Positions 27,848 through 37,182 of a DNA stretch of 64,000 bases are shown here, in pieces. Each line of letters opens with the position of its first letter. Position 1 is the stretch's first letter. The stretch is from Oceanobacter sp045430275. Its GTDB lineage: Bacteria > Pseudomonadota > Gammaproteobacteria > Pseudomonadales > Oceanobacteraceae. Location: the NCBI GenBank assembly GCA_045430275.1, contig JAILXU010000001.1:186001-250000 (forward strand), written 5' to 3'. The notes under the pieces were generated by a model, which was not told the origin of the DNA, did not search any database, and was given only the letters and a program-made list of their open reading frames with translations. A program made the translations under genes and the position numbers.

Positions 27848-28771
27848 ATGAGTCGTGCGCTGAGTGAAGCACTGCAGCAACTGAATCAAGTGATTCTTGG
27901 TAAAGAAGAACAACTGAAAATGGCCGTCAGTTGCTTGTTGGCCGGAGGCCATCTGCTGATAGAAGACTTGCCCGGTATGGGCAAAACCACCTTGTCTCAC
28001 GCTTTGGGAGCGGTTCTGGGACTGACATACAATCGTATTCAGTTTACGTCGGACTTGCTGCCCGCGGACGTTCTTGGAGTGAGTATTTTTGAGAAGGAGG
28101 CGGGAACCGATTTAGGGCGTTTTCGTTTTCACCCCGGGCCGGTATTCAGCCAGTTATTGTTGGCCGATGAAATTAACCGGGCCACGCCCAAATCTCAAAG
28201 TGCTCTTCTGGAAGCCATGGAAGAACGCCAGGTAACTGTTGAGGGCGAGACCCGCGCTTTGCCGGAACCTTTCTTTGTCATCGCAACCCAGAACCCGGTG
28301 AATCAGTCGGGCACCTTCCCATTGCCTGAATCCCAACTGGATCGTTTTTTGATGCGAATTTCCCTGGGGTATCCCAGTGAAGCGGCTGAACGCACCTTGC
28401 TGGAAGGGCGCAATCGCCGGGACATGGTTGAGCAGTTAGCGGCGGTGCTCGGTAGTGAAGAGCTGAAACAACTGCAGGCGCAGGTGGACGCCGTGAAAGC
28501 ATCCAGTTCCGTACTGGATTATTTGCAGCGCATTATTGCCTTTACCCGTTACGAAGCCGGTTACGCTTATGGCTTGTCTCCTCGTGGTGCTCAGGCCTTG
28601 TTACGGGCCGCGCGTGCCTGGGCGTTGGTTGACGGGCGGCAACACTTGTTGCCCGAAGACATCCAGACGGTTTTGCCAGCCGTGGTGGATCACCGTTTGG
28701 CCGATGCCTCGGGTGGTGGTGCTCATTCGCCGTCAGGACGTATTCTGAATACCGTCCCGGTTCTGGTGTAG
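27848..28771 (+). CDS. MoxR-family AAA+ ATPase (transglutaminase-linked)
   Basis: A 307-residue AAA+ protein from ATG 27848 (MSRALSEALQQLNQVILGKEEQ), preceded by GGAG. Walker A is LPGMGKTTL (about 42-50), Walker B with the MoxR signature is LLADEINRATPKSQSALLEAMEERQVTVEG, and the sensor region ATQNPVNQSGTFPLPESQLDRF follows. MoxR ATPases are thought to act as chaperones for partner VWA or DUF58 proteins. Two bases separate it from the DUF58 gene. Confidence 0.92.
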   Translation: MSRALSEALQQLNQVILGKEEQLKMAVSCLLAGGHLLIEDLPGMGKTTLSHALGAVLGLTYNRIQFTSDLLPADVLGVSIFEKEAGTDLGRFRFHPGPVFSQLLLADEINRATPKSQSALLEAMEERQVTVEGETRALPEPFFVIATQNPVNQSGTFPLPESQLDRFLMRISLGYPSEAAERTLLEGRNRRDMVEQLAAVLGSEELKQLQAQVDAVKASSSVLDYLQRIIAFTRYEAGYAYGLSPRGAQALLRAARAWALVDGRQHLLPEDIQTVLPAVVDHRLADASGGGAHSPSGRILNTVPVLV

Positions 28772-28773
28772 TC

Positions 28774-29772
28774 ATGCTGGGTGTGTTTCGGCAGCGATTT
28801 CAGCGCCGTTTGAATGGTTGGCTGGATCGTCGCATTCCCTTATCCCGTTCAGTAGAACTGGGGCATCGTTCCATTTTCATCGTGCCGACCTCGACGGGGC
28901 TGGTCTTTGGTGTGCTGTTGCTGTTGTTGCTGGTGACGGCGATTAACTATCAAAACAGTCTGATTTATGGCGTGTGCTTCTGGTTGTTCAGCATGGCCAT
29001 GGGGGGCATGTATTTTACCTTTCGTAACCTGAAAGAGCTGACATTATCGGCACGGGAAGCCGTTCCCTGCTTTGTTGGAGAAGCGGTGGACATTCCTGTG
29101 CGCCTGGACAGCGCCCCCCGGCGCTCGCATTTTGCCCTGTGGATGGCCTATCCAAACGATGAGGATGAGAATCCGGCAAAAGTGGTGTCTGTGACGTCTG
29201 AAACCGAAATCGAAGTGACGCTGGCCTATCGCACCCACACACGGGGTCGCTTGAGACCGGGGCGCTTGAAGCTGGAGACGCGTTTCCCGCTGGGGTTGTA
29301 TCGAGCCTGGAGTTATGTGGATCTGGAAGTGGGTTCACTGGTCTATCCGGCACCGGAATGGACGCCTTATGTTTTATCGACCGGCAAGGAAAGTGACGGT
29401 GAACTGGAAGGGGCCACTCTGGACGCAACCGGCGATCAGGATTTCAGAGGTTTACGACCGTATCAGCCTGGCGATTCCATGAAACAAATTGCCTGGAAGC
29501 AAATGGCCAGAGGCAAGGGGCTGGTCAGCAAGGATTTTGACAGTGATCAGGGAGCCAGTTGCTGGTTGGACTGGAACAATCTGGCGGGTGATACCGAACA
29601 GCGTTTGCAACGCATGTGTGGCTGGATTCTGCAGGCCCACGAAGAAGGCTTGATGTACGGCGTTCGTATGCCTGGTCTGGAGGCGGCACCAGAACATAAT
29701 GAGGTTCACTTGCGCCGCTGTTTGCAGCATCTGGCTTTATTTGGTGATGAGACTGGGGAATCCAATTCATGA
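28774..29772 (+). CDS. DUF58 membrane protein
   Basis: 332 residues with two adjacent N-terminal membrane helices (about 30-70: STGLVFGVLLLLLLVTAI and NSLIYGVCFWLFSMAMGGM) and a C-terminal DUF58 core around LEGATLDATGDQDFRGLRPYQPGDSMKQIAWKQMARGKGLVSKDF. The (D)FRGLRPYQPGDxxxxIxWK segment is diagnostic. It has a vWA-like fold in the family and is a partner of MoxR; its exact role is unknown. It overlaps tgpA by 4 bases (ATGA). Confidence 0.9.
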   Translation: MLGVFRQRFQRRLNGWLDRRIPLSRSVELGHRSIFIVPTSTGLVFGVLLLLLLVTAINYQNSLIYGVCFWLFSMAMGGMYFTFRNLKELTLSAREAVPCFVGEAVDIPVRLDSAPRRSHFALWMAYPNDEDENPAKVVSVTSETEIEVTLAYRTHTRGRLRPGRLKLETRFPLGLYRAWSYVDLEVGSLVYPAPEWTPYVLSTGKESDGELEGATLDATGDQDFRGLRPYQPGDSMKQIAWKQMARGKGLVSKDFDSDQGASCWLDWNNLAGDTEQRLQRMCGWILQAHEEGLMYGVRMPGLEAAPEHNEVHLRRCLQHLALFGDETGESNS

Positions 29773-31793
29773 CGCAATTACCTCGTACCGCCTTGTTGTG
29801 GTTGCTGGCTGCTCTGGTGCTGGCCTTATTGCCCCATGCCACCCACTTACCATGGGGCTTTGTGCTGCTGGCGCTGTTGGCTCTGGGATGGCGTTGGTTG
29901 ATGCATCAGGGGCGTTTGCCGTATCCAGGTAAAGTCGCCAAGACCATTGCAGTCGTTCTGGGCTGTCTGGGTATTGCGGTGGTGTTCAAAAACCAGTTTT
30001 CCCTGGAAAGTGCGGTGGCCTTCTTTGTGACGGCCTCTCTGTTGAAACTGTTGGAAATGAAGGCACGACGCGATGGTTACGTGATTGTCTTCCTGTCGTA
30101 TTTCCTGCTGGCTGCCGGGTTTTTGTTTGAGCAAGGGGTGCTGCAAGGGCTTTATGGGGTTGCCGTCATCTGGGTGATTACCGCCGCGCTGGTGTCGTTA
30201 CAACTGCTGGATACTGGCAAGAACAGCAGTGCGATTGCCAGTCGTTATGCAACGGTGATGTTGTTGGCGGCTCTGCCTCTGATGCTGGTGTTTTATCTCT
30301 TCTTCCCACGTCTGTCGCCTTTGTGGAGCATGACCTTGCAGTCCAACAAGGCATATACCGGTTTGTCGGGAGAAATGAGTCCGGGAGACATTGCTTCGTT
30401 AAGCCGCAGCGATGAGTTGGCGTTTCGGGTGACGTTTGATGACGGCCAGCAACCAGCTCGGAAAGATTTGTACTGGCGCGGTGTGATTCTGGATCGTTAC
30501 GATGGTCGCACCTGGCGTTTTTCCAAGCACGATCGCTCTGTCTCCTGGTTTCCATCCGCCCATTCACCGCATCCGAATAATCAGGAAACTCGTTATTACG
30601 AGGTCATTCAGGAGCCAACCGCTGAACATTGGCTCTTTACGATGAAACACGGCACTGCGCTGGAACGCGGTGTTGGTCTGAGCAGTACCGGCTTGGTGTT
30701 GAGCAAGCGTCCTGTGCATCAACGCAAACGCTATCGAGGCGTGGTTGATCCATACAATCCGGTGCTGGGTTCGTTAAGTTCCTGGCAGCGAGGTCATAAT
30801 CTGGCATTGCCCGATAACGTGAATCCCAGAGCCAGAGCCTGGGCGCAAGAACAGCATCAGGCCAGCACCGATTCCATGGATTTTATTCATCGGCTGCTGA
30901 ATCATTTCAATCAGCAACAATACTTTTACACACTCAGCCCACCCGAGCTGGGCAGTGATGATATTGATGCTTTTTTGTTTGATACGCGTCGGGGTTTCTG
31001 TGCGCACTATGCCGGGGCGCTGGTGTTTATGGCCCGTTCGGTTGGCATTCCAGCCCGAGTGGTTGCCGGGTATCAGGGCGGAGAATGGCACTCTGAAGAA
31101 AAGTACCTCACGGTGCGTCAGTTTGATGCTCATGCCTGGACTGAAATCTGGATTGATGGCAAAGGCTGGGCCAGAGTTGACCCGACGGCAGCGGTGGCAC
31201 CGGAACGCATCGAACTAGGGCTGGAAGCGGCGCTACAGGATGAAGCCTCTTTCTTGCAGGACAATCCACTGTCGGCTCATCGCTTTCGCGGGATCGACTG
31301 GATTAATTCACTGCGTCTGAAAATGGATTCACTGAATTACCTCTGGCACCGCTGGGTGCTGTCTTATGACAAAGACCGGCAAAAAAGTGTGTTGGGGAAC
31401 TGGTTTAACAGCGCCAGCTACAAGGATATGTTGAGCTGGCTGGCCGGAGGGATTGTTGCTCTGTTTCTGGCGATGGGAGTGTTGCTGTTGATTCGGCAGC
31501 CACGCCATCGTGCTTCGCCGTTACTCAAGCGCTGGCACAAACTACAGCAGGCGGCGGCACCGTTGAATATGCCGTCTTCTCCCGGCGATACCAGTCGGGT
31601 CTGGTTGATGCGTCTGGCAGAACGTTTGCCAGAGTTACGACCTTCACTGACGGCGTTGGCCAATCGTATGGATGAGTCTTTGTATATCGAAGCCGAGCAG
31701 AATGCGGAGAGGGACGCTCAGTTGCTGAAGCAAATTCATGTGCTGACGCGCTTGGTACGTAAACAGGCGCGCCGTCAGGCGGCTACTCACTGA
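29769..31793 (+). CDS. tgpA: TgpA-like membrane transglutaminase
   Basis: 674 residues: an N-terminal set of about five to six membrane helices (1-190), a periplasmic transglutaminase core, one more helix at about 556-576, and a C-terminal DUF4129-like tail. The papain-like triad is visible as Cys in DTRRGFCAHYAGALVFMARS (about 405-424), His in QFDAHAWTEIWIDGKGW, and Asp in RVDPTAAVAPERI. P. aeruginosa TgpA is essential and lies after a MoxR-DUF58 pair, exactly as here. The stop overlaps the convergent gene by 7 bases. Confidence 0.92.
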   Translation: MTQLPRTALLWLLAALVLALLPHATHLPWGFVLLALLALGWRWLMHQGRLPYPGKVAKTIAVVLGCLGIAVVFKNQFSLESAVAFFVTASLLKLLEMKARRDGYVIVFLSYFLLAAGFLFEQGVLQGLYGVAVIWVITAALVSLQLLDTGKNSSAIASRYATVMLLAALPLMLVFYLFFPRLSPLWSMTLQSNKAYTGLSGEMSPGDIASLSRSDELAFRVTFDDGQQPARKDLYWRGVILDRYDGRTWRFSKHDRSVSWFPSAHSPHPNNQETRYYEVIQEPTAEHWLFTMKHGTALERGVGLSSTGLVLSKRPVHQRKRYRGVVDPYNPVLGSLSSWQRGHNLALPDNVNPRARAWAQEQHQASTDSMDFIHRLLNHFNQQQYFYTLSPPELGSDDIDAFLFDTRRGFCAHYAGALVFMARSVGIPARVVAGYQGGEWHSEEKYLTVRQFDAHAWTEIWIDGKGWARVDPTAAVAPERIELGLEAALQDEASFLQDNPLSAHRFRGIDWINSLRLKMDSLNYLWHRWVLSYDKDRQKSVLGNWFNSASYKDMLSWLAGGIVALFLAMGVLLLIRQPRHRASPLLKRWHKLQQAAAPLNMPSSPGDTSRVWLMRLAERLPELRPSLTALANRMDESLYIEAEQNAERDAQLLKQIHVLTRLVRKQARRQAATH

Positions 31794-32419
31794 CCCGGCC
31801 AGCCACAGAAGCACCCACTTCCTGCCACATTGATAAAGGGGCCGTACCGTCCTGCCAGCATTTTCTCAATCATATTGGGGAAAAAGTTGTCATCGGACAG
31901 CGTGCACAAGGCCCCAAATCCATAAGCCCCGAAATAACTGAGTCGATAGCCCTGATCCTTCGTATGCTGAAACAAAGCGACCGCTGGACTGGCTGGAATG
32001 GACAAGGCATCAGCCGACAGTCGCACCACCTGTGCATCCATATTCGGATTCAGGGTTTTAAAGTCGTGTATCTGGGCATCTGTGGTGCTGTTAGGTGTGA
32101 CCACAATGCGTTTCATCACGTTGGCTGGCTGACTGTTGATCAGCCCCTGAAAGTGGCGGCGACTCACCTGATTGCAGAGGCAATCCGGGTTCCAGAAATG
32201 AATCATGGCGACAGGTTCGGAAGTGGCTACTTGCTCCAGCACAGGTGTCAGCGCGTCGGTCAGATAACGGGTTTGCACCTGTTGGGGGTTGTCCGACGGC
32301 CCCAGAAACGGGCGTACGGTATTGTCCTGAAACCACCATAGGCCGATGGCCGTCAGGCTGATCCAGAGAACAACCACCATGCCCATGATGATGTGACGGG
32401 ATGAATGCGTTTGTGACAT
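31787..32419 (-). CDS. DUF6436-like thioredoxin-fold membrane protein
   Basis: 210 residues from ATG 32419 (MSQTHSSRHIIMGMVVVLWISLTAIGLWWF), chosen because AAGGAA precedes it; the upstream frame to 32578 reads across the divergent gene. One N-terminal membrane helix (about 10-30) is followed by a thioredoxin-like periplasmic domain with HFWNPDCLCNQVSRRHF (CLC in the usual CxxC place), RIVVTPNSTT, and the cis-Pro-like SIPASPAVALF. Family assignment is from memory of similar proteins and is moderate. A redox or copper role is possible but not shown. Confidence 0.68.
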   Translation of the reverse strand: MSQTHSSRHIIMGMVVVLWISLTAIGLWWFQDNTVRPFLGPSDNPQQVQTRYLTDALTPVLEQVATSEPVAMIHFWNPDCLCNQVSRRHFQGLINSQPANVMKRIVVTPNSTTDAQIHDFKTLNPNMDAQVVRLSADALSIPASPAVALFQHTKDQGYRLSYFGAYGFGALCTLSDDNFFPNMIEKMLAGRYGPFINVAGSGCFCGWPGQ

Positions 32420-32506
32420 GTAGACGTTCCTTTGGGAGCCAGTGCTTGAAGCGCGGATACGATGCCCGCATCTTACCGGTTCTGAACGCAGAAAGGGGAG
32501 TGCGAT

Positions 32507-33379
32507 ATGACCGATCATGTGATGAGCACCACGGACGAACATTTTGAAAGAGACGTCATCAAGGCATCGGCACAGCACCTGGTGCTGGTGGACGTCTGGG
32601 CAGAGTGGTGCGCGCCCTGTCGGGCCTTGATGCCCGTGCTGGAAAAGCTGGTGTTTGAGCTAGATGGTCAGGTGATGCTGGTCAAGGTGAATGCCGATGA
32701 GTGCCCGAACATCACCGCCCGGTTAGGTGTGCGCAGCCTGCCCACTGTTTTGCTGTTTCAGGCTGAAAAACTGGTGGACCAATGTCAGGGAGCCTTGCCC
32801 GAGAAGCAGCTTCGGGAATTTCTGGCTCCTTATATCGAGCAGGAGCATGACTGTTTGAAAGAGGCCGGTGTGAAACGCCTGGCTGCCGGAGATTTAGCGG
32901 GCCTGGATGACTTGCGTTCAGCCGCTGTGCTCGCACCGGGCAGTGTCGATGTTCAGAGCGCACTGTTGTCGGCTTTGATGGATGCCTGTGCAGATCAGCC
33001 ACCCTTACTCACCGAAACCGGTGAGCGTTTGCAGGCGATGGCCTTGCTACTGGAGCGTGATCCCTTGATACAGAAAGCCCGCTCACGCTATGCCTTGTTA
33101 TCACAGGCGGTAGGAGTGCTGGCGCAGGATCTGGCAGCACTTCAGGTATCTGCACGGCAAAATCCGACGGGGCAGTCTGCTTTTGAATACGCTCAGGCAT
33201 TGGCAGTTCAGGAGCACTATGACGAAGCACTGGGGAGCATGATGCGCATTCTTCGCCAGCCTGGTTCCGATGTGGATGCAGCGGAAGTTAAAACGTCGCT
33301 GGTGGCGTTAATCAATACGTGCCCGGATGCCCAACTGGCCAATCGGTGGCGCAGAGAATTGTTTAAGCTGTTGCATTGA
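32507..33379 (+). CDS. cnoX: thioredoxin-TPR co-chaperone (CnoX/YbbN-like)
   Basis: A 290-residue protein: thioredoxin domain 1-115 with active site WAEWCAPCRALMPVLEKL and cis-Pro VRSLPTVLLF, then an all-helical TPR-like C-terminal domain (about 120-290). E. coli CnoX (YbbN) has lost one active-site Cys; this protein keeps a full CAPC pair, so it could be redox-active like the Caulobacter form (family knowledge). It is divergent from the DUF6436-like gene, with 87 bases between starts. Confidence 0.88.
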   Translation: MTDHVMSTTDEHFERDVIKASAQHLVLVDVWAEWCAPCRALMPVLEKLVFELDGQVMLVKVNADECPNITARLGVRSLPTVLLFQAEKLVDQCQGALPEKQLREFLAPYIEQEHDCLKEAGVKRLAAGDLAGLDDLRSAAVLAPGSVDVQSALLSALMDACADQPPLLTETGERLQAMALLLERDPLIQKARSRYALLSQAVGVLAQDLAALQVSARQNPTGQSAFEYAQALAVQEHYDEALGSMMRILRQPGSDVDAAEVKTSLVALINTCPDAQLANRWRRELFKLLH

Positions 33380-33488
33380 TTCGATCACTGCCGCTATACC
33401 TGATCGGGAACGCGCCGTATAATCGCCGCCCTGATTTATGGCGGATCACTCCGCTGCCCTTCACGCCGATGACCCCACGAGGATTGTT

Positions 33489-34511
33489 ATGGATTGGTAC
33501 CGCGCTGCTCGCCCTGTCCTGTTTTCCATGAATGCTGAAACTGCCCATGAATTCAGCCTGGATATGTTAGGGGCACTGGAGCGTTTGCGGTTGCTGCCGC
33601 TGATGGTGCCGCAGGTTGAAGATTTTCCGGTCACGGTTGCAGGAATTGAATTTCCCAACCCGGTCGGCCTGGCAGCGGGACTGGACAAAAATGGGGACTA
33701 CATTGATGCGTTAGCGCGCCTTGGGTTTGGCTTTATTGAAATCGGCACTATCACACCGCGTCCTCAGCCCGGTAATCCAAAGCCGCGCATGTTCCGTATT
33801 CCCGAGCGTCAGGCGATTATTAATCGCATGGGCTTTAACAACCAGGGTGTGGATTACCTGATTGAGCGCGTTAAAGCCGCTCGTTACAAGGGTGTGTTGG
33901 GGATCAATATTGGTAAAAACTTTGATACACCCGTTGAAGACGCAGCCTCTGATTATCTGATTTGCCTGGAAAAGGTGTATCAGTATGCTACCTACATCAC
34001 GGTCAATATTTCCTCTCCCAACACGCCGGGACTGCGTACTCTGCAGTACGGTGATTCCCTGAAAGAATTGCTGGAGCCTCTCAAACAGCGTCAACTGGAA
34101 TTGGCCGAAAGCTGGGGATACAAGCCCATCTTCGTCAAAATTGCCCCGGATATGACGGAAGAAGAAGTTGAGATGGTCGCCAGCACTCTGGTGGAATGCG
34201 GTATGGATGGTGTGATTGCCACCAATACCACCCTGGATCGTGAAGGGGTTCAGGGCTGTGAGCACGCACGGGAACAAGGCGGTTTGAGTGGCGCACCGGT
34301 GGAAGAAAAGTCCACCGAGGTGCTGGAAACCCTGTGCAAAGCACTGGACGGCAAATTGCCTGTCATTGGTGTTGGTGGGATCAGCAGCGGAGCCGGTGCG
34401 GTAGAAAAGAAAAAAGCCGGTGCAGATCTGGTGCAGGTTTATAGCGGGTTTATCTATCGTGGGCCGGGGCTGATTCGCGAAGCCGTGGATGCACTCAGTT
34501 CAGTGCGTTAA
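33489..34511 (+). CDS. pyrD: dihydroorotate dehydrogenase (quinone)
   Basis: A class 2, membrane-associated FMN enzyme of 340 residues oxidising dihydroorotate to orotate in pyrimidine synthesis. I chose ATG 33489 (MDWYRAARPVLFSMNAETAHEFSLDML), which gives the typical amphipathic N-terminus and length; the 17-codon extension to 33438 is unlikely. Motifs: NPVGLAAGLDKNGDYIDAL, the catalytic-Ser region VNISSPNTPGLRTLQYG, and the FMN phosphate loop GVGGISSGAGAVEKKKAGADLVQVYSG. Confidence 0.95.
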   Translation: MDWYRAARPVLFSMNAETAHEFSLDMLGALERLRLLPLMVPQVEDFPVTVAGIEFPNPVGLAAGLDKNGDYIDALARLGFGFIEIGTITPRPQPGNPKPRMFRIPERQAIINRMGFNNQGVDYLIERVKAARYKGVLGINIGKNFDTPVEDAASDYLICLEKVYQYATYITVNISSPNTPGLRTLQYGDSLKELLEPLKQRQLELAESWGYKPIFVKIAPDMTEEEVEMVASTLVECGMDGVIATNTTLDREGVQGCEHAREQGGLSGAPVEEKSTEVLETLCKALDGKLPVIGVGGISSGAGAVEKKKAGADLVQVYSGFIYRGPGLIREAVDALSSVR

Positions 34512-34523
34512 TCGGGCAATAAA

Positions 34524-34544
34524 AAGCCCCGTCTGGCGGGGCTT
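34524..34544. terminator. bidirectional terminator hairpin pyrD/rmf
   Basis: AAGCCCCG and CGGGGCTT form an 8-bp stem with loop TCTGG. On the minus strand it is followed by TTTATT, so it is a better terminator for rmf; on the plus strand it closes pyrD with no T tract. Confidence 0.75.
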
Positions 34545-34545
34545 G

Positions 34546-34589
34546 ACCTCCTGGGTAGGGAGGTTTGATAGATCAGCGTATGCGCTGAT
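34546..34589. other. two further hairpins in the rmf 3' region
   Basis: ACCTCC (34546-34551) pairs with GGAGGT (34559-34564), and ATCAGCG (34572-34578) pairs with CGCTGAT (34583-34589) around TATG. Together with the terminator they give three hairpins in 70 bases of the rmf 3' untranslated region. Confidence 0.6.
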
Positions 34590-34618
34590 TAGGTATCAGT
34601 AAATTCTGTTTGTTCCGT

Positions 34619-34816
34619 TCAAACTACCATTCGATGAAGACCAGAAACGCCGGTATAACCATCCCAATGATCGGAGCGTCCTGAACGCCATCCTGCTAAC
34701 CAGGATTCTCGTAACGTCCCTTCATCGGGAGCAAGATCTTTCGATCGACGTTCGACACCTGCACGATAGCCACGTGAAAAAGCGCGCTCTTGCAGGTTGC
34801 GTTTCTGTTTTCTCAT
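34619..34816 (-). CDS. rmf: ribosome modulation factor
   Basis: A 65-residue basic protein, MRKQKRNLQERAFSRGYRAG at the start, then GVERRSKDLAP and SWLAGWRSGRSDHW, matching the RMF family that dimerises 70S ribosomes to 100S in stationary phase. I chose ATG 34816 because GAGGA lies 8 bases upstream; ATG 34825 has its SD touching the start. It is slightly longer at the C-terminus than E. coli RMF (55 residues). It is divergent from rlmL. Confidence 0.93.
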   Translation of the reverse strand: MRKQKRNLQERAFSRGYRAGVERRSKDLAPDEGTLRESWLAGWRSGRSDHWDGYTGVSGLHRMVV

Positions 34817-34995
34817 ACGATGCATCCTCGCGTTGATTAACCAGATGGCAGCCAGTGTCGTCTGTCATGACGATCATTCGTAGCTGCCGCCATCTATGTA
34901 ACCTGTATTTGCGCGCCATGTGAATGAATATTTTTAACTAAATTGAAACCTCCTTGTAACCAAACGTTATTTGAAAAGGGGAGCCACGAGGCCTT

Positions 34996-37182
34996 ATGAA
35001 ACCATTTCAAGTGAATGAATCCACGACCTGGCTAGCCACCTGTGCTAAAGGTATTGAATCCCTGTTAGCTAATGAAATCAGTCAGTTAGGCGGGAAAGTT
35101 GAGAAAGAAACCCACCTTGGCGTCATCTGGACAGGCTCTTTGGACGTCGCTTATCGAGTGTGTTTGTGGTCGCGTCTGGCCAGTCGTTTGCTGTTACCGT
35201 TGCTTGAAAGCCCGGTCAACAGTGTGGATGAAATGTATGAACAAGCGAGACAAATTGCCTGGCCAGAGGTCTTTCGGTCATCTTCGGCTTTTCGTGTGGA
35301 TTTTTTTGGGCGCACTCCTTTTATCAATAACACCCAATTCGGTGCGCAAAAAATCAAGGATGCCATTGTTGACTGTTTTCGTGATGAAACGGGTGTTCGG
35401 CCAGGGGTGGACAAGCAAGCAGCCTTGAGAATTGAGGCGCAGTTAAGAAAAGGCAAACTGTCTTTGTATCTGAACTTCAGTGGTTCGGCCATGCACAAAC
35501 GTGGTTATCGTCTGCAACCGGGTTTGGCTCCCTTGAAAGAAACTCTGGCTGCTGCCGTATTGATTCGGGCGGGCTGGCCGGAACTGGCGAAGGCTGGGAA
35601 GCACCTGGTTGATCCCATGTGTGGATCGGGCACCTTGCTGATTGAAGCGGGCATGATGGCGGCTGATATGGCACCGGGCCTGAATCGCCAGGAACATGGT
35701 TTTGAACACTGGTTAGGCCATGATCGAAAACAGTGGATGGAACACCTGGAAGAGGCTCGCCAGCGCCGCAGCGTGGGTCTTGATGCCATGAATAGCCGCT
35801 TGTACGGCTTTGATATTGATGCCCGGCAGTTAGAGGCAGCAACGGCCAACCTGTCTCGTTCCGGGTTGTCTGGCAATATTCACCTTGAGCGCCGCCCGGT
35901 GGATCAGTTGCGGGTTCAAAAAGCCGTCATTTCTGCGGGTGGACTGGTGGTTTGTAATCCGCCATACGGCGAGCGTTTGAGCGAATTACCACAACTGGCC
36001 CCGCTGTATCAGCAGTTTCACGATGCCACCATGCAATTGCCTGAATGGAAACTGGCGGTTTTTACGGGCAATACCGATCTTGCCAAAGCCATCAGACGAC
36101 CGTTAGACAAGCAATATAACTTGCTGAATGGCCAGATTGCCACAAAGCTGTTGGTCTTTGGTGCGGCGGACGCTCGTTCGGAGCAGCCCAGAGGCAGTGC
36201 GATTCGTGGGCCGGTAGAGGCCTTTGCCAATCGTTTGCGCAAAAACCTGAAGCCTTTGCAGAAGTGGGTGCGTCGGGAAAACGTTCGGGCCTATCGCATT
36301 TATGATCAGGATCTGCCGGAGTACGCCGTTGCGATTGATCGTTACGAGGCCGCCGACAGTGATGCGGTCTGGTTGCACGTGCAGGAATACGCCGCGCCCA
36401 AGTCGATTGATGAAGCCAAGGCGGAACGACGTTTACTGGATGTGCTGGCCGTTCTGCCAGAAGTTACGGGTGTTCCGGCTGAGCATATTTTGCTCAAGCG
36501 TCGTGAGCGTCAAAGTGGCCGCAAGCAGTACCAGAAGCAGTCTTCCAACCATGAAGAGCGCCATGTGTTTCCGGTTCAGGAAGGTGCCGTGCGTGTGCAG
36601 GTCAATCTGAAAGATTATCTGGATACTGGCCTGTTTCTGGATCATCGTCCGACACGTCTGGAGATTGCAAGCCGGGCTTCAAAACAACCATCCATGCGCT
36701 TTCTGAACCTGTTTTGTTATACCGCGACGGCCAGTGTTCATGCGGCTATGGCGGGAGCGCAGTGTTGCAGTGTCGATATGTCCAGAACCTATTTGAACTG
36801 GAGTCGTGACAATTTCACTCTGAACGGTCTGGAAGCGGCACAGCATGAGTTTATTCAGGCAGATTGTCTGCAATGGTTGAAGCAGTGTACACAGCAGTAC
36901 GATCTGATCTTTATGGACCCGCCAACGTTTTCCAATTCCAAACGTATGGAAGGGGTGTTGGATATTCAGCGCGATCATGTGGAGCTGATTCAGGATGCCA
37001 TCGCTTGCCTGGCACCGGGAGGAACCCTGATTTTCTCAACCAATTTGCGCAAATTCGCCATGGATGAAACAGCGCTTGAGGGGTTGCAGATCAAGAATGT
37101 CAGCAAGCATTCGGTGCCGCAGGATTTTGCCCGTCGCCCGAATATTCACCACTGTTTCCATATCACGGTAGCCGATCATTGA
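34996..37182 (+). CDS. rlmL: bifunctional 23S rRNA methyltransferase RlmKL
   Basis: A 728-residue fusion. The N-terminal half has a THUMP domain (about 50-170) and an m2G2445 methyltransferase with SAM site VDPMCGSGTLLIEAG and catalytic NPPYGERLSE (about 320). The C-terminal half is an RlmI/K-like m7G2069 methyltransferase with FLNLFCYTATASVHAAMAGA and MDPPTFSNSKRMEGVLD (about 640). Both SAM motifs are intact. The fused form is the usual gammaproteobacterial arrangement. It acts on naked 23S rRNA during 50S assembly. Confidence 0.96.
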   Translation: MKPFQVNESTTWLATCAKGIESLLANEISQLGGKVEKETHLGVIWTGSLDVAYRVCLWSRLASRLLLPLLESPVNSVDEMYEQARQIAWPEVFRSSSAFRVDFFGRTPFINNTQFGAQKIKDAIVDCFRDETGVRPGVDKQAALRIEAQLRKGKLSLYLNFSGSAMHKRGYRLQPGLAPLKETLAAAVLIRAGWPELAKAGKHLVDPMCGSGTLLIEAGMMAADMAPGLNRQEHGFEHWLGHDRKQWMEHLEEARQRRSVGLDAMNSRLYGFDIDARQLEAATANLSRSGLSGNIHLERRPVDQLRVQKAVISAGGLVVCNPPYGERLSELPQLAPLYQQFHDATMQLPEWKLAVFTGNTDLAKAIRRPLDKQYNLLNGQIATKLLVFGAADARSEQPRGSAIRGPVEAFANRLRKNLKPLQKWVRRENVRAYRIYDQDLPEYAVAIDRYEAADSDAVWLHVQEYAAPKSIDEAKAERRLLDVLAVLPEVTGVPAEHILLKRRERQSGRKQYQKQSSNHEERHVFPVQEGAVRVQVNLKDYLDTGLFLDHRPTRLEIASRASKQPSMRFLNLFCYTATASVHAAMAGAQCCSVDMSRTYLNWSRDNFTLNGLEAAQHEFIQADCLQWLKQCTQQYDLIFMDPPTFSNSKRMEGVLDIQRDHVELIQDAIACLAPGGTLIFSTNLRKFAMDETALEGLQIKNVSKHSVPQDFARRPNIHHCFHITVADH

